DNA from: a virus
Virus record (IMG/VR): IMGVR_UViG_3300025759_011171
Location: 1-33,749 of that record
Direction: 5' to 3' (one strand)
Length of the DNA stretch: 33,749 nucleotides
The translations under genes and the position numbers were made by a program. Under the pieces are notes generated by a model that was given only the letters and a program-made list of their open reading frames with translations, did not search any database and was not told where the DNA came from. Below, piece by piece: positions 28,256 to 33,663 of this stretch. The stretch's first letter is position 1. Each line of letters begins with the position of its first letter.

Positions 28256-28534
28256 TTAATCTCTCCTTGCGTCGGTTTTACCATCCGCTCTTGCTATACG
28301 ATCCATATCGGGACGCACACCAAAAGCATTGCTCATTAGTGTGTCGATACGAATTACATCGTGGTTCATGGTTTGAACACGATTGTCCAGCCCAGTAATG
28401 ATACCTTTCATACCATTAACGCTGCCTTCCACGCTGCCAAGAATAAATTTTACGCTAAGAAAAACAAAGTAGCCAGCTGCTACCGCTGCCGCAATGGGGA
28501 AACCCACCTCGGCAATCAATTTAAAGATTTCCAT
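28256..28534 (-). CDS. Holin-like membrane protein B, 92 aa
   Basis: Start at 28534, behind GAGGAG. MEIFKLIAEVGFPIAAAVAAGYFVFL: one membrane helix with the same F-x-L-I-x-x-x-GFPI-x-AAV-x-x-GYFV motif as protein A, then a coiled coil (GIITGLDNRVQTMNHDVIRI). The pair are paralogues from duplication with a gene inserted between them. Phage holins and antiholins often come as such related pairs. A late-like box CTAAATAC lies 43 nt upstream. Confidence 0.6.
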   Translation of the reverse strand: MEIFKLIAEVGFPIAAAVAAGYFVFLSVKFILGSVEGSVNGMKGIITGLDNRVQTMNHDVIRIDTLMSNAFGVRPDMDRIARADGKTDARRD

Positions 28535-28576
28535 TCTCAACTCCTCGAACACTCTAACGAGTGATTTGCTCCAAGT

Positions 28577-28584
28577 GTATTTAG
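28577..28584 (-). promoter_or_regulatory. Late-like promoter box CTAAATAC, minus strand
   Basis: On the minus strand CTAAATAC, 42 nt before the start of holin-like protein B. Identical to the box before the cyclase (25099). Confidence 0.4.
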
Positions 28585-28938
28585 TTAGAGAAGGAGTATA
28601 ATTAGGTAGTAAGTAAGATAGTGTAACGTCTGATCTAGTGTAAGCATCCACCAATAGGTTTGATGTGTACTCTTTATTTCAAAACGCATCATAGTTTTGC
28701 TTTTTGCATAGTCAATATGCCAGTGTGCGACCCAATCTAATGCACCTGCTATGACAGCAGTGATTGGTCCCACAAAGAACAGTGCAACCAAAAACGTAGC
28801 AATACCATGTGCACCATAATGATGTTGAGCACGTTTACTACGATAATTGTACTTGTGAAGATTGCCCTGTAGGCGTTGAATGCCTATATCTACTACAGCA
28901 TGTTTCCATAGTAGCACAAGAAGAAAAGTTAATTCCAT
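28585..28938 (-). CDS. DUF3307-like integral membrane protein, 117 aa
   Basis: Four hydrophobic segments (MELTFLLVLLWKHAVVD, IATFLVALFFVGPITAVI, then WWMLTLDQTLHYLTYYLI). His/Asp pattern: KHAVVDIGIQ, HGIATFL, DWVAHWHIDYAKSK, LDQTLHYL, which fits the small DUF3307 family common in phages (conserved H, D-x-x-x-H-x-x-x-D-x-x-K, and DQ-x-x-H). Function unknown; the conserved His/Asp suggest metal binding within the membrane. It has a late box 5 nt upstream of its ATG. Confidence 0.65.
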   Translation of the reverse strand: MELTFLLVLLWKHAVVDIGIQRLQGNLHKYNYRSKRAQHHYGAHGIATFLVALFFVGPITAVIAGALDWVAHWHIDYAKSKTMMRFEIKSTHQTYWWMLTLDQTLHYLTYYLIILLL

Positions 28939-28943
28939 GCAGA

Positions 28944-28950
28944 TATTTAT
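28944..28950 (-). promoter_or_regulatory. Late promoter box ATAAATA, minus strand, predicted leaderless
   Basis: Minus strand ATAAATA, TCTGC, ATG (28938). Same geometry as the plus-strand late boxes at 10700 and 11953. It adjoins a divergent plus-strand promoter. Confidence 0.6.
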
Positions 28951-28978
28951 TGCTAAGTATCATGGGAGATATTATAAT
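28950..28978 (+). promoter_or_regulatory. Divergent sigma-70-type promoter, predicted leaderless
   Basis: TTGCTA (28950-28955), 17 nt, TATAAT (28973-28978), 6 nt to ATG 28985. Back-to-back with the minus-strand late promoter, so it marks the border between late and early transcription. Confidence 0.55.
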
Positions 28979-28984
28979 ACTACT

Positions 28985-29341
28985 ATGAATATTATACTAG
29001 GCGATGACAACTACAATCAAGTAAAGGACAAGTACATTGTCCTTCCATTGGACACATTCCGTATCAATGGCGATACTGTGCCCAGTTATTGTGTACTAGA
29101 TGCCGGAGACATTCCATTAAGTGAAATGGAGCAACTGCCTTTATGGCAGGAGAACCATACTAAGATGGTGGAAAACTGGCATAGGGGTAACTTTAACTTT
29201 TGTGAACAGATGATTGAACATCTGATGCAACGCTGGGGAGGCCATCTAAACAGTTATTATACCACAGTATATGGGCGTATCCAGGATATAAAGGGTAATG
29301 ATTTACCAGAAGACTGGGACGGAATAATAGTTAAAGAATAG
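28985..29341 (+). CDS. Hypothetical phage protein, 118 aa
   Basis: MNIILGDDNYNQVKDKYIVL, DTFRINGDTVPSYCVLDAGD, LPLWQENHTKMVENW, and HLMQRWGGHLNSYYTTVYG. From memory, this type (LDTFRI, YCVL) recurs in marine phages with unknown function. The start at 28985 is favoured by the promoter 6 nt upstream. An in-frame ATG at 28937 would give 16 more residues but lies upstream of the predicted transcription start. Confidence 0.65.
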   Translation: MNIILGDDNYNQVKDKYIVLPLDTFRINGDTVPSYCVLDAGDIPLSEMEQLPLWQENHTKMVENWHRGNFNFCEQMIEHLMQRWGGHLNSYYTTVYGRIQDIKGNDLPEDWDGIIVKE

Positions 29342-29342
29342 G

Positions 29343-29370
29343 TTGACAGATCCCCTGTATAGTATAGACT
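29343..29370 (+). promoter_or_regulatory. Weak sigma-70-type promoter
   Basis: TTGACA (29343-29348), 16 nt, TAGACT (29365-29370). The -35 is perfect, the -10 poor. Leader then has AGGAGG before the TTG start at 29402. Confidence 0.45.
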
Positions 29371-29401
29371 AATAGAGTTAAGCAGCAGGAGGAAAGACAA
29401 C

Positions 29402-29905
29402 TTGACTACTAGATATTTAGGTGGAGAGTCCAGCTGGAAAGAGTTCAAGACTGTACTCGAAGAAGATCTTAAGAAAGAGCTTGAAGATCATCTTAGGTGT
29501 GCAGTAGAAAATTGGTGGGATGGGTATTCCGCACATTCACTCAAAATAAAGGGCATGCCCAAGAAGTATCTGTATTTTGACACAGAATGGCAAACGCCCG
29601 ATCAAATGTGTTTTGCAGTTCCGCTAGCCTACGACGATCTGTTCCAAGAAAAGTCAGGCTATGCACAATATAAGGTTGACGAAAATCAACAGGGCGTATA
29701 TACTATTCATACTAACGAAAGAGAAGTAGTAGGAAAATACGTACTGTACTATCCACACAATCCAGTACTACAAAATATTTTTAATAGGTATCTTGAACTG
29801 GACGGACAAGAAACACAATTTTGGATGAATACTATTGATAAAATTACCAATAGTCGCAGGCCTAAATTAGTAGTAAACAACAGAGGTAATTATGTATCAG
29901 GGTAA
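29402..29905 (+). CDS. Hypothetical phage protein, 167 aa, TTG start
   Basis: TTG at 29402 follows AGGAGG by 9 nt; no nearby ATG fits. Contains a charged helix (WKEFKTVLEEDLKKELEDHL), CAVENWWDGYSAH and a later PHNPVLQNIFNRYLELDG segment. No membrane span. Family not recognised. It overlaps the next gene by 14 nt. Confidence 0.6.
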   Translation: MTTRYLGGESSWKEFKTVLEEDLKKELEDHLRCAVENWWDGYSAHSLKIKGMPKKYLYFDTEWQTPDQMCFAVPLAYDDLFQEKSGYAQYKVDENQQGVYTIHTNEREVVGKYVLYYPHNPVLQNIFNRYLELDGQETQFWMNTIDKITNSRRPKLVVNNRGNYVSG

Positions 29906-30089
29906 CGGCCACATTTGGCAAGAAAAGTTTAACCGAATTAGCGATCTTATGGATCGCTATTATAGAGATACCAATGATCAGGGTGCTCGTAAGAGTACAG
30001 AGTATCGTGGTGCCCTACGCAACACCGCAAGGATCGCTTACAGAATCGCAAAGCGCACAGTCAAAGATCTTAAAAACAACTCTAATTAA
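29892..30089 (+). CDS. Small basic helical protein, 65 aa
   Basis: MYQGNGHIWQEKFNRISDLM, then YRGALRNTARIAYRIAKRTV. Likely two helices with a basic face; no family. RBS AGAGGTAATT precedes ATG 29892 within the previous gene. Confidence 0.55.
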   Translation: MYQGNGHIWQEKFNRISDLMDRYYRDTNDQGARKSTEYRGALRNTARIAYRIAKRTVKDLKNNSN

Positions 30090-30131
30090 TATCTAACACC
30101 GTGGCGTAAGATAGCACTGGGCTATCGGATA

Positions 30132-30440
30132 GTGGGCGATGGCGGGTGCCACACTAATCAACGTTTTTGCGAGGCTTACTTGATTGTTGTTGCAAAATAT
30201 CCTGGCAAGTTTAAATTGGAACAACAGTACCTACCTTTTGCTGGTACTCCGGGATATACATCAAGTCATAAGAGTTATCACCAGGCAATGAATCATTATA
30301 CAGATGTTTTAGCATGGTGCCATAGCCATCTTCAGGGCCCCTGGGATTGCAATCATAATGACATACTACACGAAGGTGTACGAGTAAGAATAGGTACAGA
30401 ATCAGATGCTGCTTATTTCTTGCTTAAATGGAATGGTTGA
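30132..30440 (+). CDS. Hypothetical phage protein, 102 aa, GTG start
   Basis: GTG at 30132. MGDGGCHTNQRFCEAYLIVV, then AWCHSHLQGPWDCNHNDILH with several Cys/His, ending RIGTESDAAYFLLKWNG. The end resembles that of the protein at 103-573. The Cys/His could bind metal, but no known finger is seen. Its stop lies inside the -35 box of the next promoter. Confidence 0.6.
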   Translation: MGDGGCHTNQRFCEAYLIVVAKYPGKFKLEQQYLPFAGTPGYTSSHKSYHQAMNHYTDVLAWCHSHLQGPWDCNHNDILHEGVRVRIGTESDAAYFLLKWNG

Positions 30441-30464
30441 CAAAACTCTAGAGTATGTTATTAT
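30437..30464 (+). promoter_or_regulatory. Extended -10 promoter, predicted leaderless
   Basis: TTGACA (30437-30442), 16 nt, TGT-TATTAT (-10 at 30459-30464), 6 nt to ATG 30471. No Shine-Dalgarno. It would transcribe both the ORF and the tRNA inside it. Confidence 0.68.
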
Positions 30465-30470
30465 TACACT

Positions 30471-30887
30471 ATGACAATGCATCTTATGGGGCCACAGTTT
30501 ACGACAACTAACACTCGTAAACGTAAACCTAAGAACAAAACTAAATCTCAGATTCAAGCAGAGCTGGATCACGAAAAGTTTCTAAAGCGCATGGGTGTAC
30601 ACCCAGAACAGCGCGAACAGAGGGGCCGTAGTTTAACGGTAAAACACCCGCCTTATACGCGGTTAGATGTCTCCAGATTAGAGAGCGATCCCGGTTCGAA
30701 TCCGGGCGGGCCTACCATTCCCTCCGGTGATAACGGCGTTGGTTATCACCCAAGCATGGGTAAGCGTAAGGAAAACGTTTACACAGGCACAGAGATTATG
30801 GGTATTGCTACTATGCACAAGAGCAATGCAGTGCCGATTCGTAACAAGAAGAGTGCTGAAGAAGTTGCAAAGATGAGGCGAGGATAA
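30471..30887 (+). CDS. Small basic phage protein interrupted in frame by a tRNA gene
   Basis: 138 aa reading frame. N-terminal part MTMHLMGPQFTTTNTRKRKP with KSQIQAELDHEKFLKRMGVHP, and C-terminal part KRKENVYTGTEIMGIATMHK, SNAVPIRNKKSAEEVAKMRR. I recall both blocks as one protein of about 100 aa in marine T4-like phages. Residues about 51-83 are the translation of the tRNA at 30622-30717 plus flank. The tRNA has 96 nt, divisible by three, with no stop in this frame, so the protein can be read through. Cutting out the tRNA would destroy the mRNA. Basic character suggests nucleic-acid contact; function unknown. Confidence 0.6.
   Translation: MTMHLMGPQFTTTNTRKRKPKNKTKSQIQAELDHEKFLKRMGVHPEQREQRGRSLTVKHPPYTRLDVSRLESDPGSNPGGPTIPSGDNGVGYHPSMGKRKENVYTGTEIMGIATMHKSNAVPIRNKKSAEEVAKMRRG
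30622..30717 (+). tRNA. tRNA with anticodon TAT (Ile, AUA) and long variable arm
   Basis: Cloverleaf: 5' acceptor GGGGCCG, D-arm GTTT-AACGGTA-AAAC, anticodon arm with loop CTTATAC (T33, TAT, A37), T-arm CCCGG-TTCGAAT-CCGGG, acceptor 3' strand CGGGCCT-A-CCA with encoded CCA. Acceptor has one G-G mismatch (4:69) and a G-U first pair; anticodon stem has four good pairs (CCGC/GCGG). The variable region is about 26 nt with its own hairpin TCTC-CAGATTA-GAGA, as in class II tRNAs (Leu, Ser, Tyr), which do not use a TAT anticodon. Isotype thus uncertain; Ile(UAU) by anticodon. The gene lies in frame inside an ORF. Confidence 0.75.
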
Positions 30888-30888
30888 A

Positions 30889-31107
30889 ATGGGCTGGCGT
30901 TATCAGGCTAAAAAGACAACATACGACGGAGAAGTAGTCTACGAGTTAGTAGAGGCTTATCCAGACCTTATGGAAGAGGGTGATACTATTATTCCACATA
31001 CTGTAAATGCTGTGACAATCAGCGCAGATTCAAAAGAAGACCTTGCCAAATGGTTACGGAAGGCTGCTGATGATGTGGAAAAGTATGAGGTGATAGAAGA
31101 TGTATAA
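30889..31107 (+). CDS. Conserved small phage protein, 72 aa
   Basis: MGWRYQAKKTTYDGEVVYEL, then HTVNAVTISADSKEDLAKWL and EKYEVIEDV at the end. This MGWRY... type is familiar from marine phages; function unknown. Its C-terminus KYEVIE is nearly the same as that of the 51-aa protein at 32337-32492. It starts 1 nt after the previous stop. Confidence 0.65.
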   Translation: MGWRYQAKKTTYDGEVVYELVEAYPDLMEEGDTIIPHTVNAVTISADSKEDLAKWLRKAADDVEKYEVIEDV

Positions 31108-31138
31108 TCCTGATAACTGGGTTGTCAGCCAGTTTTGA
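31100..31138 (+). pseudogene. Possible remnant start of a small phage gene (MYNPDNWVV)
   Basis: ATG 31100 reads MYNPDNWVVSQF then TGA. The first nine residues match, from memory, the start of a small protein common in marine myophages (MYxPDxWVV...). Here it stops after 12 codons, directly before the hairpin array at 31146, so it may be a truncated relic. Evidence is thin. Confidence 0.25.
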
Positions 31139-31145
31139 AAAAAAA

Positions 31146-31227
31146 ATATCGCAGAAAACTGCGGGTTTTAAACTTTTTTTACCCGCAGAAAACTGCGATT
31201 TTTAAAAATCGCAGAAAACTGCGATTC
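31146..31227 (+). repeat. Three-fold CGCAGAAAACTGCG hairpin array
   Basis: The 14-mer CGCAGAAAACTGCG (stem CGCAG, loop AAAA) occurs at 31150-31163, 31184-31197 and 31210-31223. Neighbouring arms also pair: CTGCGGGT with ACCCGCAG between copies 1 and 2, and CTGCGATTTTT with AAAAATCGCAG between copies 2 and 3, a perfect 22-nt palindrome. T-runs lie beside the stems. It could be a bidirectional terminator, a switch between two fold patterns, or a protein-binding site. Confidence 0.7.
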
Positions 31228-31280
31228 TTAACCTATTGAAATCCAACAAGAAAAAATATGACTTTTTTAGTCAAAAACGG

Positions 31281-31308
31281 TAGACATACAGCCCATATGT
31301 GCTAATAT
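31281..31308 (+). promoter_or_regulatory. Extended -10 promoter, copy of the 9248 module
   Basis: TAGACA (31281-31286), 16 nt, TGC-TAATAT (-10 at 31303-31308). The flanks through TAGGAAATGAGGA match the module at 9240-9296. Confidence 0.65.
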
Positions 31309-31336
31309 ACATATATAGGAAATGAGGAGCAACAAA

Positions 31337-31750
31337 ATGATTAAACACGAACCTCTTTTTGATACTGACAAGGTTTGCGAACACTATACCAAAAAGGATG
31401 GTGTTCCTGTTACCTATGTGTGTACAAGTGCTCTGGGCGATGAGGCACAGGCAATGGATATCTTTTTCAGAGAGACTCCACACCCTGAGTTCGGTAATCG
31501 GTATTTTGGTCTTTACCTTAACGCCATGAGCGGTAATATTATGATTACGAATGCGGATCGGATCGAATCTGTGGAGTTTGGGCTTATCGAAGACGATGCT
31601 GGTGATCTACAGTATAGTGCCCATCGTCATGATTATAAACAATTTAACAACGGAAACATGATTGATGGTGGTCGTGCTTATATCAGATGTGCGGCGAATG
31701 AAGTTAAACACTACGTTGTTCGTAATGGCGAAATGGTTGAGGTTGAATAA
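31337..31750 (+). CDS. Hypothetical phage protein, 137 aa
   Basis: Start at 31337, with GAGGAG 8 nt upstream (ATG 31322 lies in the RBS). MIKHEPLFDTDKVCEHYTKK, IFFRETPHPEFGNRYFGLYL, then AYIRCAANEVKHYVVRNGEM with a VEVE end. Beta-rich; no family known. The C-terminal NGEMVEVE is similar to the end of the next protein (NGKRYKLVEVE), suggesting exchange of 3' ends among these genes. Confidence 0.65.
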   Translation: MIKHEPLFDTDKVCEHYTKKDGVPVTYVCTSALGDEAQAMDIFFRETPHPEFGNRYFGLYLNAMSGNIMITNADRIESVEFGLIEDDAGDLQYSAHRHDYKQFNNGNMIDGGRAYIRCAANEVKHYVVRNGEMVEVE

Positions 31751-32337
31751 TGAACATGACTACTTTCGATTTTGGTAACGGACCCGTCCCTGCCCATAAG
31801 CATCCTAATGGCGGCGGTTGGGTTGCTGATACAGCCACAGTAGCAGATACAGCTTATGTAGGATCTGATGCTAAGGTCTTTGCCAATGCTCAGGTCTTTG
31901 AGAATGCTAAGGTCTATGGCAGTGCTTGGGTCTATGACAATGCTCTGGTCTTTGATAATGCTCGGGTCTATGGTAATGCTCAGGTCTCTGGTAATGCTCG
32001 GGTCTCGGGCAATGCTCATGTCTCTGACCATGCTTGGGTCTATGGCAATGCTCATGTCTCTGACCATGCTTGGGTCTATGGCGATGCTGAGGTCTATGGC
32101 AATGCTCAGGTCGTTTACAATGCTCAGGTCTTTGAGAATGCTCAGGTCTTTGAGAATGCTAAGGTCTATGGCGATGCTCTGGTCTTTGACTATGCTCAGG
32201 TCTTTGCCAATGCTCAGGTCTATGGCAATGCTAGGGTCTCTGGCAATGCTCATGTCTCTGACAATGCTGAGGTAGCAGAGGAAGATGTGTTCATTGAAAT
32301 GAACGGTAAGCGATACAAGCTGGTTGAGGTTGAATAA
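31750..32337 (+). CDS. Left-handed beta-helix (hexapeptide repeat) protein
   Basis: 195 aa, start overlapping the previous stop by 1 nt. N-terminus TTFDFGNGPVPAHKHPNGGG, then about 22 hexapeptide repeats of the form N-A-x-V-x-G/D/E (GNAQVSGNARVSGNAHV). The pattern is that of left-handed parallel beta-helix folds, with Val and Ala in the core. No acyltransferase active-site loop is seen, so it is probably a structural or binding protein. Encoded by 18-bp tandem repeats, so length may vary between strains. Ends with NGKRYKLVEVE. Confidence 0.75.
   Translation: MNMTTFDFGNGPVPAHKHPNGGGWVADTATVADTAYVGSDAKVFANAQVFENAKVYGSAWVYDNALVFDNARVYGNAQVSGNARVSGNAHVSDHAWVYGNAHVSDHAWVYGDAEVYGNAQVVYNAQVFENAQVFENAKVYGDALVFDYAQVFANAQVYGNARVSGNAHVSDNAEVAEEDVFIEMNGKRYKLVEVE
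31867..32273 (+). repeat. 18-bp tandem repeat array
   Basis: Unit close to AATGCTCAGGTCTTTGAG, with variable bases at fixed positions, repeated about 22 times. Each unit encodes one hexapeptide of the beta-helix. The repeats also leave the antisense and another plus-strand frame open; these are by-products. Confidence 0.85.
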
Positions 32338-32492
32338 TGAACACACAGGATTTCATCAACAACGCAGAATATCTAATCCGTCAATGTCTCAATCAAAAAA
32401 ACATTGACCCAACTATGGAAGCGTGGTTGCGTGACGCATGTCTTGATCTTGCAAAGGCAAGGGAAAAGTATGAGGTGATAGAAAATGACTGA
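32337..32492 (+). CDS. Small helical phage protein, 51 aa
   Basis: ATG 32337 overlaps the previous stop (TAATG). MNTQDFINNAEYLIRQCLNQ, then EAWLRDACLDLAKAREKYEV, ending KYEVIEND. Mostly helical; no family. It shares its C-terminus with the 72-aa protein at 30889. It overlaps the next gene by 8 nt. Confidence 0.55.
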   Translation: MNTQDFINNAEYLIRQCLNQKNIDPTMEAWLRDACLDLAKAREKYEVIEND

Positions 32493-32718
32493 AGATTACT
32501 ATGAAGAAGTGCTACTCCTTCGTAAGAAGGTTGAGAAGTACGAGACTATTCTAAAACATGCAATGTCTGAAAAGTCTGGTGCATTCTTCATCTGTGGTGA
32601 AGCGGGTGAGAAGGACAGCATGGGTTTGCCTGAGAAGATTATGGTCTGTCCTACATATGGACTGGATGGATTTGCATCGTATAAGAAGGATAGAGACTAT
32701 GACGCACCAGGCTGGTAA
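32485..32718 (+). CDS. Conserved small phage protein, 77 aa
   Basis: MTEDYYEEVLLLRKKVEKYE (helix), then SEKSGAFFICGEAGEKDSMG, LPEKIMVCPTYGLDG. The block SGAFFICGE...GLPE-x-I-x-VCP-x-YG is familiar from tailed phages, with unknown function. The Cys pair might bind metal or another ligand. Confidence 0.65.
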   Translation: MTEDYYEEVLLLRKKVEKYETILKHAMSEKSGAFFICGEAGEKDSMGLPEKIMVCPTYGLDGFASYKKDRDYDAPGW

Positions 32719-32725
32719 AAATCTA

Positions 32726-32754
32726 TTTACAAATTATCGAACTTAATATACAAT
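32726..32754 (+). promoter_or_regulatory. Sigma-70-type promoter
   Basis: TTTACA (32726-32731), 17 nt, TACAAT (32749-32754). About 40-nt leader with GAGGAGA before ATG 32801. Confidence 0.55.
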
Positions 32755-32800
32755 AGTATATGTAAGTTGAACTTAACCAATCTTCATGAGGAGATATAAT

Positions 32801-33151
32801 ATGAAGACGTTTACGAAAATGGCAGCACAGGGTGATTTCATCATCATCCGTATCGATGACATTCCTGCCAATGTCGAAAAACTCGAGGCTGAGAATGGGC
32901 AGTACGTTATTGCTCACTCTGAGACTGGTCACAATCATGTGATGGTTATGGATCGTGTCGAGGCGTTCAAGCCGAAGCATACTCCGGACCGTGATCTATA
33001 TGAGTTGTTCCTCAACGTAAAGGAGCCAACTGATATCGTTCACCTCCGTTCGTTTGATACCCATGAGACTCTGCGAGTTCCTGCTGGTAAGTATCAAATC
33101 CGTCGTCAGCGTGAGTACACTCCAGAAGGATTTCGTCGGGCTGCTGACTGA
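32801..33151 (+). CDS. Conserved phage protein, 116 aa
   Basis: Start at 32801 behind GAGGAGAT. KMAAQGDFIIIRIDDIPANV, YVIAHSETGHNHVMVMDRVE, RVPAGKYQIRRQREYTPEGF. The small beta-domain with AHSETGHNHV and a YxIRRQREYTPEG end is one I remember from many phages with no function known. The His residues could bind metal. Confidence 0.7.
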   Translation: MKTFTKMAAQGDFIIIRIDDIPANVEKLEAENGQYVIAHSETGHNHVMVMDRVEAFKPKHTPDRDLYELFLNVKEPTDIVHLRSFDTHETLRVPAGKYQIRRQREYTPEGFRRAAD

Positions 33152-33152
33152 T

Positions 33153-33218
33153 ATGAAATCAATTAAGTATCAAGTCAGGGCTCAAGTCAGGAATACATTG
33201 CAAAATGAAATCAATTAA
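33153..33218 (+). CDS. Shortest copy of the QV-tetrapeptide repeat gene, 21 aa
   Basis: [20 protein letters not shown] ending N. It has the same start (MKS-I/F-K) and end (RNTLQNEI) as the next ORF but only two tetrapeptides. Its last 14 nt overlap the next start. Either a real micro-gene or a collapsed copy. Confidence 0.4.
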   Translation: MKSIKYQVRAQVRNTLQNEIN

Positions 33219-33630
33219 GGATCAAGTCAGGGATCAAGTCGAGGATCAAGTCAGGGATCAAGTCGAGGATCAAGTCAGGGCTCAAGTCAGTGCTCAAGTC
33301 AGGGATCAAGTCTGGGCTCAAGTCTGGTATCAAGTCGAGGATCAAGTCAGGGATCAAGTCTGGGCTCAAGTCGAGGATCAAGTCAGGGCTCAAGTCAGGG
33401 CTCAAGTCAGGTCTCAAGTCGAGGATCAAGTCGAGGATCAAGTCAGGAATACATTGCAAAATGAAATCATTTAAGGATCAAGTCAGGGATCAAGTCTGGG
33501 ATCAAGTCTGGTATCAAGTCAGGGCTCAAGTCAGTGCTCAAGTCAGGGATCAAGTCAGGGATCAAGTCTGGGCTCAAGTCATGGATCAAGTCTGTCGTCC
33601 AGTCAGGGCTCAAGTCTGGGCGCAAGATGG
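33166..33630 (+). repeat. 12-bp tandem repeat array (GATCAAGTCAGG type)
   Basis: Units GATCAAGTCAGG, GCTCAAGTCAGG, GATCAAGTCGAG and GATCAAGTCTGG alternate across three ORFs, with two copies of a junction segment AGGAATACATTGCAAAATG. The repeats leave several other frames open by chance. Confidence 0.85.
33205..33474 (+). CDS. QV-tetrapeptide repeat protein, 89 aa
   Basis: MKSIK, then 19 tetrapeptides of the form D/A-Q-V-R/E/W, ending RNTLQNEII. Every fourth residue is Val preceded by Gln, so it may make a long amphipathic helix or a coiled structure. Encoded by 12-bp tandem repeats. The 14-nt overlap with the next ORF is identical in form to that with the previous ORF. Function unknown. Confidence 0.55.
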   Translation: MKSIKDQVRDQVEDQVRDQVEDQVRAQVSAQVRDQVWAQVWYQVEDQVRDQVWAQVEDQVRAQVRAQVRSQVEDQVEDQVRNTLQNEII

Positions 33631-33643
33631 AAAAGTTGATTGA
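33461..33643 (+). CDS. QV-tetrapeptide repeat protein, third copy, 60 aa
   Basis: [20 protein letters not shown] and about eight further tetrapeptides, then a different end ([12 protein letters not shown]). It lacks the RNTLQNEI end, so it is the last member of the series. Overlaps the previous copy by 14 nt. Confidence 0.5.
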   Translation: MKSFKDQVRDQVWDQVWYQVRAQVSAQVRDQVRDQVWAQVMDQVCRPVRAQVWAQDGKVD

Positions 33644-33663
33644 AATTGTAAAGGATATATATT

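Noticed and set aside
31868-32275. Second plus-strand frame (Met-Leu-Arg-Ser repeats) across the 18-bp repeats
   Set aside because: A frame-shifted by-product of the same repeats, without RBS.
31711-32346. Long open frame on the minus strand across the 18-bp repeats
   Set aside because: Open only because of the repeat composition; no RBS and the product is a monotonous IAIDLS-type repeat. The plus-strand beta-helix frame has a proper start and a non-repeat N-terminus.
33211-33459. Minus-strand frame of D-L-I-L-D-L repeats opposite the 12-bp array
   Set aside because: By-product of the 12-bp repeat; no start signals.
31867-33630. The tandem repeats as CRISPR arrays
   Set aside because: Units of 18 and 12 bp follow each other without unique spacers and lie within coding frames.
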